Positions 44,000 to 52,519 of a stretch of 64,000 nt of DNA are shown in pieces. Position numbers and translations under genes: made by a program. How positions within the stretch are numbered: the stretch's first letter is position 1; each line of letters begins with the position of its first letter. Under the pieces are notes generated by a model that was given only the letters and a program-made list of their open reading frames with translations, made no database searches and was not told the DNA's origin. This DNA comes from WRGT01 sp964450405 (GTDB taxonomy: Bacteria; Spirochaetota; UBA4802; UBA5550), in the NCBI GenBank assembly GCA_964450405.1, contig CAYVCQ010000015.1, forward strand, positions 49,732 through 113,731, written 5' to 3'.

Positions 44000-44794
44000 T
44001 TAACCTTTATCAGTCTTCGGAAACCATGGTATAAATGAACTTGTTGTCTCAACATATTTTTTATACTCGGGATTATTTCCAAAGATCTTCTCCTCCATCA
44101 GTGTGACACCTGTTATCCGCAGCAGTGTATATGTTATAACTACTGGACTGATAACTGCTGCAAAACCGTAAGGTACAGATAGTGAAATAACAAAGATGCC
44201 CCACCACATTGAGGATTCTCCAAAATAATTCGGATGTCTGCTGTATCTCCAGAGTTTCTGATTCATTACTCTCCCTTTATTCTCAGGTTTTCTAAGAAAT
44301 GAAGAAAGCTGATAATCTGCAAAGGACTCAATCATAAATCCTGTTATCCATATTATTAAACCGGCGATGTCAAAAAATGTAAGATTATCCGGAGCATCAG
44401 ATAAAGCTCCGAGCTGAAGAGATAAAGATATTATCCAGAGGAACAGAGCCTGAACTAAAAAAACCTTAAAGAGACTGACAAATCTGAAATTATCACCATA
44501 CTCCTTTCTCCATTCTGTATATCTGGGGTCTTCCCCTTTCCCCTTGTTTCTCTTTGTAATATGCAGAAAAAGCCGTAGACCCCACAAAGTGACAAGAGTG
44601 ACAACAATAATCTTCCGGTAAATAAAACCGTCACTCTGGAAAAAAGTGATCCAGGCTATAAGTATAAAGCCGAGTCCCCACAGACTGTCGGCAATTGTAA
44701 CATTATTCTTAATTAAACTATAGATCCAGCCGCAGAGCATCATCAATATAACTGCTGCAAAGTTATAGACCATTATCTCTAATGTATGTTCCAT
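44000..44794 (-). CDS. DUF1295 membrane protein (steroid 5-alpha-reductase/ICMT-like)
   Basis: A 264-residue integral membrane protein with about six helices. The C-terminal WRYSRHPNYFGESSMWWG is the DUF1295 signature shared with NADPH-dependent lipid reductases and isoprenyl-cysteine methyltransferases. AAGGAG lies about nine bases before the ATG. It is immediately downstream (34 bases) of a broken chalcone-isomerase-like gene and close to DUF2177, DUF1365 and Cfa genes, a grouping of lipid-modifying families seen in proteobacteria. Exact substrate unknown. Confidence 0.85.
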   Translation of the reverse strand: MEHTLEIMVYNFAAVILMMLCGWIYSLIKNNVTIADSLWGLGFILIAWITFFQSDGFIYRKIIVVTLVTLWGLRLFLHITKRNKGKGEDPRYTEWRKEYGDNFRFVSLFKVFLVQALFLWIISLSLQLGALSDAPDNLTFFDIAGLIIWITGFMIESFADYQLSSFLRKPENKGRVMNQKLWRYSRHPNYFGESSMWWGIFVISLSVPYGFAAVISPVVITYTLLRITGVTLMEEKIFGNNPEYKKYVETTSSFIPWFPKTDKG

Positions 44795-44828
44795 TATTTA
44801 TTACTCCTTACTGCCGTTTTTACATTCA

Positions 44829-45178
44829 TTACTTTCTCCTCAGCTGTATATCCCTGAACTTTTTATCTATCGGTTTTTTCCCTATCCAAATGGAGAAGAA
44901 ACCTTTGAAAACCCGCTGTTCTTCATTATTCCAGGGGCCTTTCCATTTATATAGAGTGTCAGACCGGTTACAGGGAGATACTCGGCTCTGTATCTGTTTT
45001 CGGGATTAACATCTCTGCAGAAACCGTTAAAGATTTCCAGCTCTCCGGCGATCATTTTGAATTCATCAGATTTGGTATTCTTCATTATCATTTCAGCAGT
45101 GGAAGTTCTGAAATCCTCTGCGCTTATTTTATAGGAATAGTATAATACAGAAATTTTAAAAAAAATAAATAGAGCTAT
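44829..45178 (-). pseudogene. Frameshifted chalcone-isomerase-like remnant
   Basis: On the minus strand a frame opens near 45178 without any start codon. It runs through an A/E-rich segment and GELEIFNGFCRDVNPENRYR, then LPVTGLTLYINGKAPG, and meets TAG at about 44882. Another frame resumes with FSIWIGKKPIDKKFRD and ends at TAA 44829-44831. The two halves together resemble the C-terminal half of chalcone-isomerase-like proteins. A single indel near 44900 and loss of the N-terminal start leave it unable to make the intact protein. Not listed as a CDS. A sequencing error is possible. Confidence 0.6.
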
Positions 45179-45206
45179 TTTTTAAAACTAAAACAATCTT
45201 TTGTAG

Positions 45207-45234
45207 TTGAAACTTGATTTTTTACTTATATATT
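45207..45234 (+). promoter_or_regulatory. Promoter for the DUF2177 operon
   Basis: TTGAAA (45207-45212), a 16-base spacer and TATATT (45229-45234), then AGGGGG near the ATG. It lies between divergently oriented lipid genes. Confidence 0.5.
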
Positions 45235-45256
45235 AAAAATATATAGGGGGTATCAC

Positions 45257-45685
45257 ATGAACTATTTCTTCTCTTTTACATTTATTAAAATTTCATTTAT
45301 ATCTGCAGTAATATTTATTGTTCTCGACCTGTTGTGGCTTGCTGTTATTGCAAATAATCTGTACTTCAATAACCTTGGTTATCTTGCAGAGGTTAAGGAT
45401 GGTAAAATAATTTTCAATCTTAAAGCGGGTCTGACAATTCAGGTACTAATTGCAGTCGGTCTGACGTTTTTTATATCGATGGCTCTGCAGATCAATAATA
45501 CTCTAATGAATTCGATGGCTGTCGGGGCAATATCGGGATTTCTGCTTTATGCAACATACGATTTAACCAATCTTTCGTTTATTAAGGGATATACTTTATA
45601 TATTACTATTATAGATATCGCATGGGGAACCGCGCAGGGTTTTTTCGCAGGAGTTTATGTGTATTTCTTAACTAAATTTTTCTAA
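45257..45685 (+). CDS. DUF2177 membrane protein
   Basis: A 142-residue inner-membrane protein with four helices. VLDLLWLAVI, YATYDLTNLSFIKGYTL and DIAWGTAQGFFAG mark DUF2177, whose function is not known. AGGGGG precedes the ATG. It starts a plus-strand run with the FAD protein and the DUF1365-Cfa fusion, and is likely part of the same lipid-modification unit. Confidence 0.82.
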   Translation: MNYFFSFTFIKISFISAVIFIVLDLLWLAVIANNLYFNNLGYLAEVKDGKIIFNLKAGLTIQVLIAVGLTFFISMALQINNTLMNSMAVGAISGFLLYATYDLTNLSFIKGYTLYITIIDIAWGTAQGFFAGVYVYFLTKFF

Positions 45686-45703
45686 AAATTGGAAGTGAAA
45701 TAT

Positions 45704-46975
45704 ATGAAAGAGAAAAAATATTCAATTGCAATTGTAGGTTCCGGTGTAGCAGGTCTCACCGCGGCTTATCTTCTGAATAAAAAGCACGATGTAACTATAT
45801 TTGAAAAGAATGATTATCCCGGCGGGCACACTCATACTATTGTTTTACAAAAAGGTCCCGACATTGGAACTCCTGTTGATACAGGATTCATTGTTATGAA
45901 CCATAGAAATTACCCGGTTCTTACAAAACTTTTTAAAGAGCTGAATACCGGGCTCAGGGACAGCAGTATGTCCTTCGGTTACTACTGTGAAAATTCGGGA
46001 CTGCAGTACTCAAGCAGAGGATTGAACGGTCTCTTCGCTCAGAGATCTAATATTTTCAATTCTTCATTCAGGAGTATGATAAAAGATATTTTACGGTTCT
46101 ACAGATTATCAAGAGAAGATCTCCGTGATAACACAGTTGGCGAGAGGACCCTTGGCGAGTATCTTAAAGGTAACTATTTCTCTGAAACATTTATCAAGCA
46201 TCATATTATCCCCATGGGAGCAGCAATATGGTCTACTCCTGATGAGGGGATGATGAATTTCCCCGCGGAGTCTTTTCTAAGATTTTTAAATAACCATGGC
46301 CTTCTTACACTTTTCGGCCAGCCTCAGTGGAAAACCGTAATAGGGGGGAGTCATCAGTACGTTCATACGATAAGAAAATCTCTCAAGAATGATGTTTTTA
46401 TAAATACACCGGTAGTTCAGATTGATAGAAAACCTTCCGGTGTAACAATAAAAACTGTCGGAGGAAAGTCTCATACATTTGACTTTGTTGTAATTGCAAC
46501 ACATGCCGATGAAGCCCTCTCTCTGCTGAAAAACCCGTCGAAGGATGAGAAGAGACTTCTTGCTCCATGGTTCTATCAGAAGAATCACACAATTCTACAT
46601 ACTGACCCCTCAGTGATGCCGACATTAAAAAATGCAAAGGCATCGTGGAATTTTATACGGGAGAAAACATCTAACAACAAATCGATACTTTCCCTTACTT
46701 ATGACATGAATGTTCTCCAGGGACTTAAAACTGTTAATACTTATTATGTTACACTCAATACCGGAAAGAAGATAAAGAAAGAATCCATAATTGCCGAGAT
46801 GGAATATTTTCATCCCACATACTCATTTGAGTCGATGAAGACTCAGGGTGAGCTTCCTTCATTGAACGGGGTTAATAAAACATATTTCTGCGGTAGTTAT
46901 TTTGGTTACGGATTTCATGAAGATGCTGCACGTTCTGCAGTGAAGGTGGCTGAAATGTTCGGAGTTAATTTATGA
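45704..46975 (+). CDS. FAD-dependent amine-oxidase/desaturase-like protein
   Basis: A 423-residue flavoprotein of the COG2907-type NAD/FAD-binding family. The dinucleotide site is VGSGVAGL at 11-18, followed by the EKNDYPGGHTHT segment. The C-terminal CGSYFGYGFHEDA is typical. Relatives near DUF1365 and Cfa genes are thought to oxidise or desaturate fatty-acyl chains; that role is inference. ATG 45704 has GGAAGTG upstream, so a TTG at 45689 is not used. It overlaps the fusion gene by four bases. Confidence 0.83.
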   Translation: MKEKKYSIAIVGSGVAGLTAAYLLNKKHDVTIFEKNDYPGGHTHTIVLQKGPDIGTPVDTGFIVMNHRNYPVLTKLFKELNTGLRDSSMSFGYYCENSGLQYSSRGLNGLFAQRSNIFNSSFRSMIKDILRFYRLSREDLRDNTVGERTLGEYLKGNYFSETFIKHHIIPMGAAIWSTPDEGMMNFPAESFLRFLNNHGLLTLFGQPQWKTVIGGSHQYVHTIRKSLKNDVFINTPVVQIDRKPSGVTIKTVGGKSHTFDFVVIATHADEALSLLKNPSKDEKRLLAPWFYQKNHTILHTDPSVMPTLKNAKASWNFIREKTSNNKSILSLTYDMNVLQGLKTVNTYYVTLNTGKKIKKESIIAEMEYFHPTYSFESMKTQGELPSLNGVNKTYFCGSYFGYGFHEDAARSAVKVAEMFGVNL

Positions 46976-48942
46976 ATTCCAGGATCTACACTGGTGAAGT
47001 GATGCACCAGCGGAGCAGTCCCGTGTCACACACCTTAAGGTATCCTTTGTATTTTTATGCCTTTGATCTTGATGAGCTTGATGAGCTTCATAGAGAAGTA
47101 AAATTTTTCAGTCACAACAGATTTAATATAGTCTCTCTCCGTGACAGCGACTATCTTCGCGGTGATGAAAATATCAGCGGAAAAATAAGACGCTTTTTAG
47201 AGAAGTCCGGTATAAAAGATAAAATTTCCAGAATTGAGCTGATTACCTCCGGCAGATACTTTAACTATGTTTTCAATCCTGTGAGCTTTTATTACTGCTA
47301 TAAATTTGATAATTCAATTGCCGCCATTGCTGCAGAGGTGAATAACACTTTTGGAGAAAAGCATCTATATATTCTTAATAAACCTGTGAATAGCGGCGAG
47401 GATAGGTTTATATCCTTTGAGCACGCAAAGGAGTTTCACGTATCTCCATTCAATTCGCTGGAAGGGAAATATCTTTTCCAGTTTTCAAAGCAGATTGATA
47501 AGATAGAGATTCGGATTACTCTTATAAGAGATGGCGAAAAAATTATGCTTGCCCGTCTCACTGGAGATGCCCGGCCTCTTACTAATAGGAATCTTCTTAA
47601 CACAATCAGCAGATTTCCTTTTACTGTTCTGGTAACTGTCCCGCGAATCTACAAGGAGGCTTTCAAATTGTTTTTTTTAAGAAAACTCAAATATGTTCCG
47701 AAACCTGATCCATCGAGTCCCATGACAATAGGGATTCTTCCTCCGACTCTTTTCCAGCGGATAGCAATCCGGGCGATTTTATCAGCCTTTAAAAAAATCA
47801 GAACAGGTTGTCTCCGGCTTGTATATCCAGATGGGTCTATAGAATTTTTCGGTGATAAAAATTCAAAAACAAAGGCTGAAATTTTTGTTAAAGATTATAA
47901 CTTTTTCTCAAGGGTTATGGTAAGCGGAGATATAGGCCTAGGAGAATCGTTTATGGATCACGAGTGGGATTCTCCGGACCCTGCAGGTCTGATCCGTTTT
48001 TTTATTGAGCAACTGAATATGGAGAGCGAAAACCATGTTGTCGCCAATAGTGCAGGTCTTCTTCTTAATAGATTGTTGCATAAAAGAAAAAAGAATACTC
48101 TTTCCGGAAGCAGAAAAAATATAAGTGCTCACTACGATCTCGGGAATGATTTCTTCCAGACATTTCTTGATAAAACACTTCTATATTCATGCGGGATCTT
48201 TAAAACTAAAAATGATACACTTACTAAAGCTCAGTTGAATAAAATTTATACAATTATTGATCAGGCAGATATCGGTCCGAAGGATCATGTGCTGGAGATC
48301 GGTTCAGGCTGGGGCGGCTTTGCTGTTGAGGCTGTTAAGAAAACCGGCTGCAGGGTAACAACTATTACTCTATCAAAAAAACAGTTTGATTATGTTACTG
48401 ATCTTATAAAACGGGAGAAGCTTGATAAAAAAATTACAGTACTGCTGAAAGACTACAGGCATATGGAGGGTTCTTTTGACAAAATAGTTTCCATCGAAAT
48501 GCTTGAAGCTGTGGGGCATGAAAACTTCGGACATTTCTTTTCAGCTCTTGAAAGACTCCTGAAACCATCCGGTTTTGCGGTTGTACAGGTTATCACAACC
48601 CCGGATCATCATTACAAGGATTATCTAAGAAGGATAGACTGGATTCAGAAGCATATCTTTCCCGGGGGAATTCTCCCCTCTGTTACGGCGTTGAGTGCAG
48701 CTATGGAAAAAAATTCTAAATTCCATATTGAGCATCTGATGAATATCGGTCCGCACTATGCACTTACTCTGCGAGAGTGGCGGATAAAATTTATAGCAGC
48801 ACGGGATAAACTACTTGAGATGGGTTACGACCTGGAATTCCAGAGAAAATGGCTATATTATTTTTATGTTTGTGAAGCCGGTTTTGAAAGCAGAATAATA
48901 AATGATGTGATCCTGACATTTACCCGCCAGGGTAATGTGTAA
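46972..48942 (+). CDS. DUF1365-cyclopropane-fatty-acyl-phospholipid synthase fusion
   Basis: A 656-residue two-domain protein. Residues 1 to about 245 are DUF1365 (RIYTGEVMHQRSSPVSHTLR at 4-23, NYVFNPVSFYYCY at 98-110). Residues about 255-656 are a Cfa-type SAM-dependent methyltransferase (ISAHYDLGNDFF at 384-395, LEIGSGWGGF at 441-450, VCEAGF near the end). In proteobacteria the two are normally separate adjacent genes; here they are joined without a stop. Expected to methylate the double bond of membrane acyl chains. ATGA overlaps the FAD gene. GC content and start look normal for the window. Confidence 0.9.
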   Translation: MNSRIYTGEVMHQRSSPVSHTLRYPLYFYAFDLDELDELHREVKFFSHNRFNIVSLRDSDYLRGDENISGKIRRFLEKSGIKDKISRIELITSGRYFNYVFNPVSFYYCYKFDNSIAAIAAEVNNTFGEKHLYILNKPVNSGEDRFISFEHAKEFHVSPFNSLEGKYLFQFSKQIDKIEIRITLIRDGEKIMLARLTGDARPLTNRNLLNTISRFPFTVLVTVPRIYKEAFKLFFLRKLKYVPKPDPSSPMTIGILPPTLFQRIAIRAILSAFKKIRTGCLRLVYPDGSIEFFGDKNSKTKAEIFVKDYNFFSRVMVSGDIGLGESFMDHEWDSPDPAGLIRFFIEQLNMESENHVVANSAGLLLNRLLHKRKKNTLSGSRKNISAHYDLGNDFFQTFLDKTLLYSCGIFKTKNDTLTKAQLNKIYTIIDQADIGPKDHVLEIGSGWGGFAVEAVKKTGCRVTTITLSKKQFDYVTDLIKREKLDKKITVLLKDYRHMEGSFDKIVSIEMLEAVGHENFGHFFSALERLLKPSGFAVVQVITTPDHHYKDYLRRIDWIQKHIFPGGILPSVTALSAAMEKNSKFHIEHLMNIGPHYALTLREWRIKFIAARDKLLEMGYDLEFQRKWLYYFYVCEAGFESRIINDVILTFTRQGNV

Positions 48943-48952
48943 ATTATATTTA

Positions 48953-48980
48953 TTGACAGAAAAATTGCCGACCGTATAAA
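48953..48980 (+). promoter_or_regulatory. Promoter of the NTF2-like gene
   Basis: TTGACA (48953-48958), 16-base spacer, TATAAA (48975-48980). It lies 38 bases before ATG 49019, which has CCGGAGG upstream. This is the clearest sigma-70-type promoter in the window. Confidence 0.65.
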
Positions 48981-49018
48981 AATGAATTACGTATACCTGA
49001 AAAAACCGGAGGTAAAAA

Positions 49019-49432
49019 ATGGAACAAAAAAATAAGCTGCTCCTTGATAAATGGCATAAGGTAGTTTTTGAAAAGGATCTCAAAACTCTTAATGAATTAA
49101 TCTCTGACAAAATTACTCTTTATTCCCCAGTTGTTTTTAAACCAAAGGCTACGAAAGAAGAAGCGATGTTTGTTCTCAGTAATGTAATTGAAGTTCTTAC
49201 TGAGTTTAAATATCACAGAGAGTTCCAGGATGGAAAAAACTGGGCTCTTGAGTTCAGCGCGGTAGTAAACGGAAAATCAGTTAAAGGCATAGATCTTATA
49301 GAATTCGATGAAAAAGATCAGATCGTAAATTTTGAAGTGCTGATAAGACCTCTAAGCGGGTTGATTGCGCTTGGCGAAGATATGAACCGGAGATTTGCCG
49401 ATGCCGGAAAAATGACCAAGCCTCTGATGTAA
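49019..49432 (+). CDS. NTF2-like / SnoaL-fold protein
   Basis: A 137-residue single-domain protein with the cone-shaped NTF2 pattern: HKVVFEKDLKTLNELISDKI, TLYSPVVFKPKATKEEA, then the LIEFDEKDQIVNFEVLIRP strands. Such proteins bind small molecules or act as isomerases/hydrolases; no catalytic residue can be named. Own promoter upstream and a hairpin downstream suggest a monocistronic unit. Confidence 0.8.
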   Translation: MEQKNKLLLDKWHKVVFEKDLKTLNELISDKITLYSPVVFKPKATKEEAMFVLSNVIEVLTEFKYHREFQDGKNWALEFSAVVNGKSVKGIDLIEFDEKDQIVNFEVLIRPLSGLIALGEDMNRRFADAGKMTKPLM

Positions 49433-49510
49433 ATATACATTTGCCTCTAAATTCAGATCAACTATATCAGTTCTCTGATAAATTCCTTTAAGCATTATAA
49501 AATCTATAAC

Positions 49511-49540
49511 GTGTTAAGTCCCTTCCCGGGGATTTAACAC
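49511..49540 (+). terminator. Strong hairpin after the NTF2-like gene
   Basis: GTGTTAAGTCCC pairs with GGGGATTTAACAC around a short C-rich loop, one G-U wobble. It is followed by no clear U-run (AATTGATGTGATTTTT). It may terminate the gene upstream or be a repeat. Confidence 0.45.
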
Positions 49541-49561
49541 GAATTGATGTGATTTTTAGGC

Positions 49562-49591
49562 TTGACAAATAGCTCCCTGAAAAAATTATTC
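49562..49591 (+). promoter_or_regulatory. Candidate promoter for aspS
   Basis: TTGACA at 49562-49567 with TTATTC at 49585-49590 (17-base spacer) or TATTCA one base later. A good -35 and weak -10, about 70 bases before ATG 49662, which has GAGGAG upstream. Confidence 0.45.
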
Positions 49592-49661
49592 ATATTATCT
49601 GTGCAGTCTAAATCTGCTCGGGTAATGTTATAATATATAATTTGTTTTTCAGAGGAGAGCC

Positions 49662-51437
49662 ATGTTTAAAGACAGATCATACTGCGGTGAATTAACCCTT
49701 AAAGATACCGGCAGTGAAGTTTCTATATCAGGATGGGTTGACAGACAGAGAGATCTTGGCGGTATTATTTTTCTTGAAATACGCGATGTTTCCGGCATTG
49801 TTCAGGCTGTATTTGACTCATCAATTTCGCAGACTAATGCAGATATCGCCAATAGTGTACGAAGCGAATGGGTAGTGCAGATTAAAGGAAAAGTCAGAGA
49901 GAGATCGAAGGAAACCATAAATCCGAACGTTCCAACAGGACAGATTGAAATAGTGGCAGACAGTATTGAAGTATTAAACAAATCACTTGTTCCTCCATTT
50001 TCACTGGATATACGTGACACAATCAATGAAGAAGTAAGACTCAAGTACAGATTTCTCGATCTTCGACGTGAAGATATGAAGGAATCAATGATTAAGCGTC
50101 ACAAGATGATGCAGTTCACCAGAAGGTTCCTGACTGAAAAACGTTTTATAGAAATTGAAACTCCGATGCTGAACAAATCCACTCCCGAGGGTGCAAGAGA
50201 CTTTCTTGTCCCAAGCAGAATGAATAAGGGTGAGTTCTATGCTCTTCCTCAGTCTCCGCAGCTTTTCAAGCAGATACTGATGATATCCGGTTACGACCGT
50301 TATTTCCAGATAGTAAAATGTTTCAGGGATGAGGATCTCCGAAATGACCGTCAGCCTGAGTTTACACAGGTAGATATGGAGCTCTCTTTTGTTACTCCGG
50401 AGATGATCATGGAAATCATTGAGGATCTGATTAAACAGGCAGTTAAAGAGGTTACAGGCAGAGATGTTTCGTACGCATTCCCTGTAATAGACTACGATGA
50501 AGCCATGAGTAAATACGGAACAGATGCGCCTGACACAAGGGTCGGGATTGAGATCAGAGACTGTTCAGATATTTTCGCTACCTCAACATTTAATGTATTT
50601 TCATCAGCTCTCTCTACTAAAGGTGTAATAAAGGGTATTGCAGTTGAAGATGGCGGCAAGCTCTCCCGTAAAATGACAGATGACTATTCCGAATATGTGA
50701 AAAAATTCGGAGCAAAGGGTTTCCCGATGTTTAAATACAGTGACGGGAAGTTCGAGGGCGGTATCTCCAAGTTTATTACTGATGAGGAGAAAACTAAACT
50801 TGTAGAAAGATTCGAACTAAAAGAACAGGCGGTAATATTCTTTTCCGTTGACAAAGCACAAATTGTAAACACAACTCTCGCGAATATGAGACTTAAGATT
50901 GCAAGAGATCTTGATATGATAGATAATGATAAATTGAATTTCCTCTGGGTGAAAAACTTTCCTCTAATTGAATATCATGAAGAGGATAAACGATACTATT
51001 CCGTGCATCATCCATTCACATCTCCGCTGCCGGAGCATATGGAGCTTCTCAAAAATATTACTCCCGAGAATGCACCAAAGATCAAGGCTCAGGCTTATGA
51101 TATTGTTCTAAACGGTGTAGAGATTGGCGGCGGCTCAATACGTATTCATGATTCCGAGATGCAATCAAAGCTTTTCAATATAATAGGGATGAGCGATGAA
51201 GAGGCAAAAGAGAAGTTTTCATTTCTTCTTGATGCACTCCAGTTCGGGGCTCCACCGCATGGCGGACTTGCTCTTGGTCTCGACAGGATTATGATGCTTT
51301 TACTTAAAAAGAATTCCATCAGAGACGTTATAGCTTTCCCGAAAACACAGAAAGGTCAGTGTATGATGAGCGAGGCGCCTTCTCATGTTTCAGATGATCA
51401 GCTGAATGAACTTTCCATCAGGATTGTTAAAAAATAA
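49662..51437 (+). CDS. aspS: Aspartate-tRNA ligase
   Basis: Class II synthetase that charges tRNA-Asp, 591 residues, the bacterial length. N-terminal OB fold (about 1-105), class II motif 2 (FRDEDLRNDRQPEFTQVD) and motif 3 (GLALGLDRIMMLLL) are present, with the GAD insertion between. In organisms that use GatCAB, AspRS may be non-discriminating; the residues that decide this were not examined. First gene of the aspS-phoH run. Confidence 0.95.
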   Translation: MFKDRSYCGELTLKDTGSEVSISGWVDRQRDLGGIIFLEIRDVSGIVQAVFDSSISQTNADIANSVRSEWVVQIKGKVRERSKETINPNVPTGQIEIVADSIEVLNKSLVPPFSLDIRDTINEEVRLKYRFLDLRREDMKESMIKRHKMMQFTRRFLTEKRFIEIETPMLNKSTPEGARDFLVPSRMNKGEFYALPQSPQLFKQILMISGYDRYFQIVKCFRDEDLRNDRQPEFTQVDMELSFVTPEMIMEIIEDLIKQAVKEVTGRDVSYAFPVIDYDEAMSKYGTDAPDTRVGIEIRDCSDIFATSTFNVFSSALSTKGVIKGIAVEDGGKLSRKMTDDYSEYVKKFGAKGFPMFKYSDGKFEGGISKFITDEEKTKLVERFELKEQAVIFFSVDKAQIVNTTLANMRLKIARDLDMIDNDKLNFLWVKNFPLIEYHEEDKRYYSVHHPFTSPLPEHMELLKNITPENAPKIKAQAYDIVLNGVEIGGGSIRIHDSEMQSKLFNIIGMSDEEAKEKFSFLLDALQFGAPPHGGLALGLDRIMMLLLKKNSIRDVIAFPKTQKGQCMMSEAPSHVSDDQLNELSIRIVKK

Positions 51438-52399
51438 TGCAGAGCGAAACTTTTGAGGTTGAAGATATATCCTTATACAAAAGGGTCTGCGGGTATAAAG
51501 ATAAAAACCTCAAATACGTGGAAAAGATTCTGGGGATTGTCTTAATCCCCAGAGGCAACACTGTAATAATTCAATCTGTTAGTGATGCTGCAAAGGGACT
51601 CGAAGTTCTGCGGTCCTTTTCTGAATGTCTTATGAAAAAAGAAGTCAATCAGGAACTTGATGATTTTGAACTCCGTTATATTACTTCTACAATTAAATCC
51701 GGTCATAAATTTAAGCTCGATGAAATAAACCGTCTTAAAATTTACATACCCGATACAGGGAAAACAATTGTCCCTAGAACAGCTAACCAGGCAGCATATT
51801 TAAACTCCATACATAACTCTCCCGTGACATTTGGTATTGGTCCTGCGGGAACAGGTAAAACATATCTTGCCGTTGTAATGGCTATTCATTATTTTCTAAA
51901 GGGGAAGGTTGAACGGATAATTCTCACGCGTCCAGCTGTAGAAGCTGGAGAAAACCTCGGGTTTCTGCCGGGTGATCTTATTCAAAAGATTAATCCTTAT
52001 TTAAGACCGCTATATGATGCACTTTTTGAGCTTCTCACTCCGGAAAGAGTTGCTTCACTCATTGAAAAAGGTTATATAGAAATTGCGCCTCTTGCATATA
52101 TGAGGGGAAGAACGCTTAACAATGCCTATATAATACTTGACGAGGCTCAGAATACCACAATGTCTCAGATGAAAATGTTTTTGACAAGACTTGGAAATAA
52201 CTCTAAATTTGTAATATCAGGGGATATAACTCAAATAGATCTGGCAAAACCTCAGTTTTCAGGATTGATACAAAGTGCTAAAATTCTGAAGAATATTGAT
52301 GGTATAGAGTTTATAAATTTTACACGTGAAGACATCTCCAGGCATCCAATAGTAGAAAAAATTGTTGAAGCTTATGAAAAGGCCGGTTATAATAAGTAA
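51437..52399 (+). CDS. phoH: PhoH-like ATPase
   Basis: A 320-residue PhoH/YbeZ-family ATPase linked to RNA metabolism and ribosome work. Walker A GPAGTGKT is at 135-142 and ILDEAQNTT (Walker B region) follows at about 233. It overlaps aspS by one base (TAATG) and precedes pgpH and ybeY, a common gene order. YbeZ proteins act with YbeY. Confidence 0.93.
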   Translation: MQSETFEVEDISLYKRVCGYKDKNLKYVEKILGIVLIPRGNTVIIQSVSDAAKGLEVLRSFSECLMKKEVNQELDDFELRYITSTIKSGHKFKLDEINRLKIYIPDTGKTIVPRTANQAAYLNSIHNSPVTFGIGPAGTGKTYLAVVMAIHYFLKGKVERIILTRPAVEAGENLGFLPGDLIQKINPYLRPLYDALFELLTPERVASLIEKGYIEIAPLAYMRGRTLNNAYIILDEAQNTTMSQMKMFLTRLGNNSKFVISGDITQIDLAKPQFSGLIQSAKILKNIDGIEFINFTREDISRHPIVEKIVEAYEKAGYNK

Positions 52400-52519
52400 T
52401 GTTTATTGTTAAAAAATTAATATATTTTTAAAGGATAAAACGGGCGGCAGCTCTTCAATATTTATCTGCAGGATTTTCCTGTGCCTCATAATTAAGGAGT
52501 AAGAACTGAATATCGATTT

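Noticed and set aside
44782..45009. Plus-strand frame of about 75 codons
   Set aside because: Antisense to the chalcone-isomerase-like remnant and without a ribosome site.
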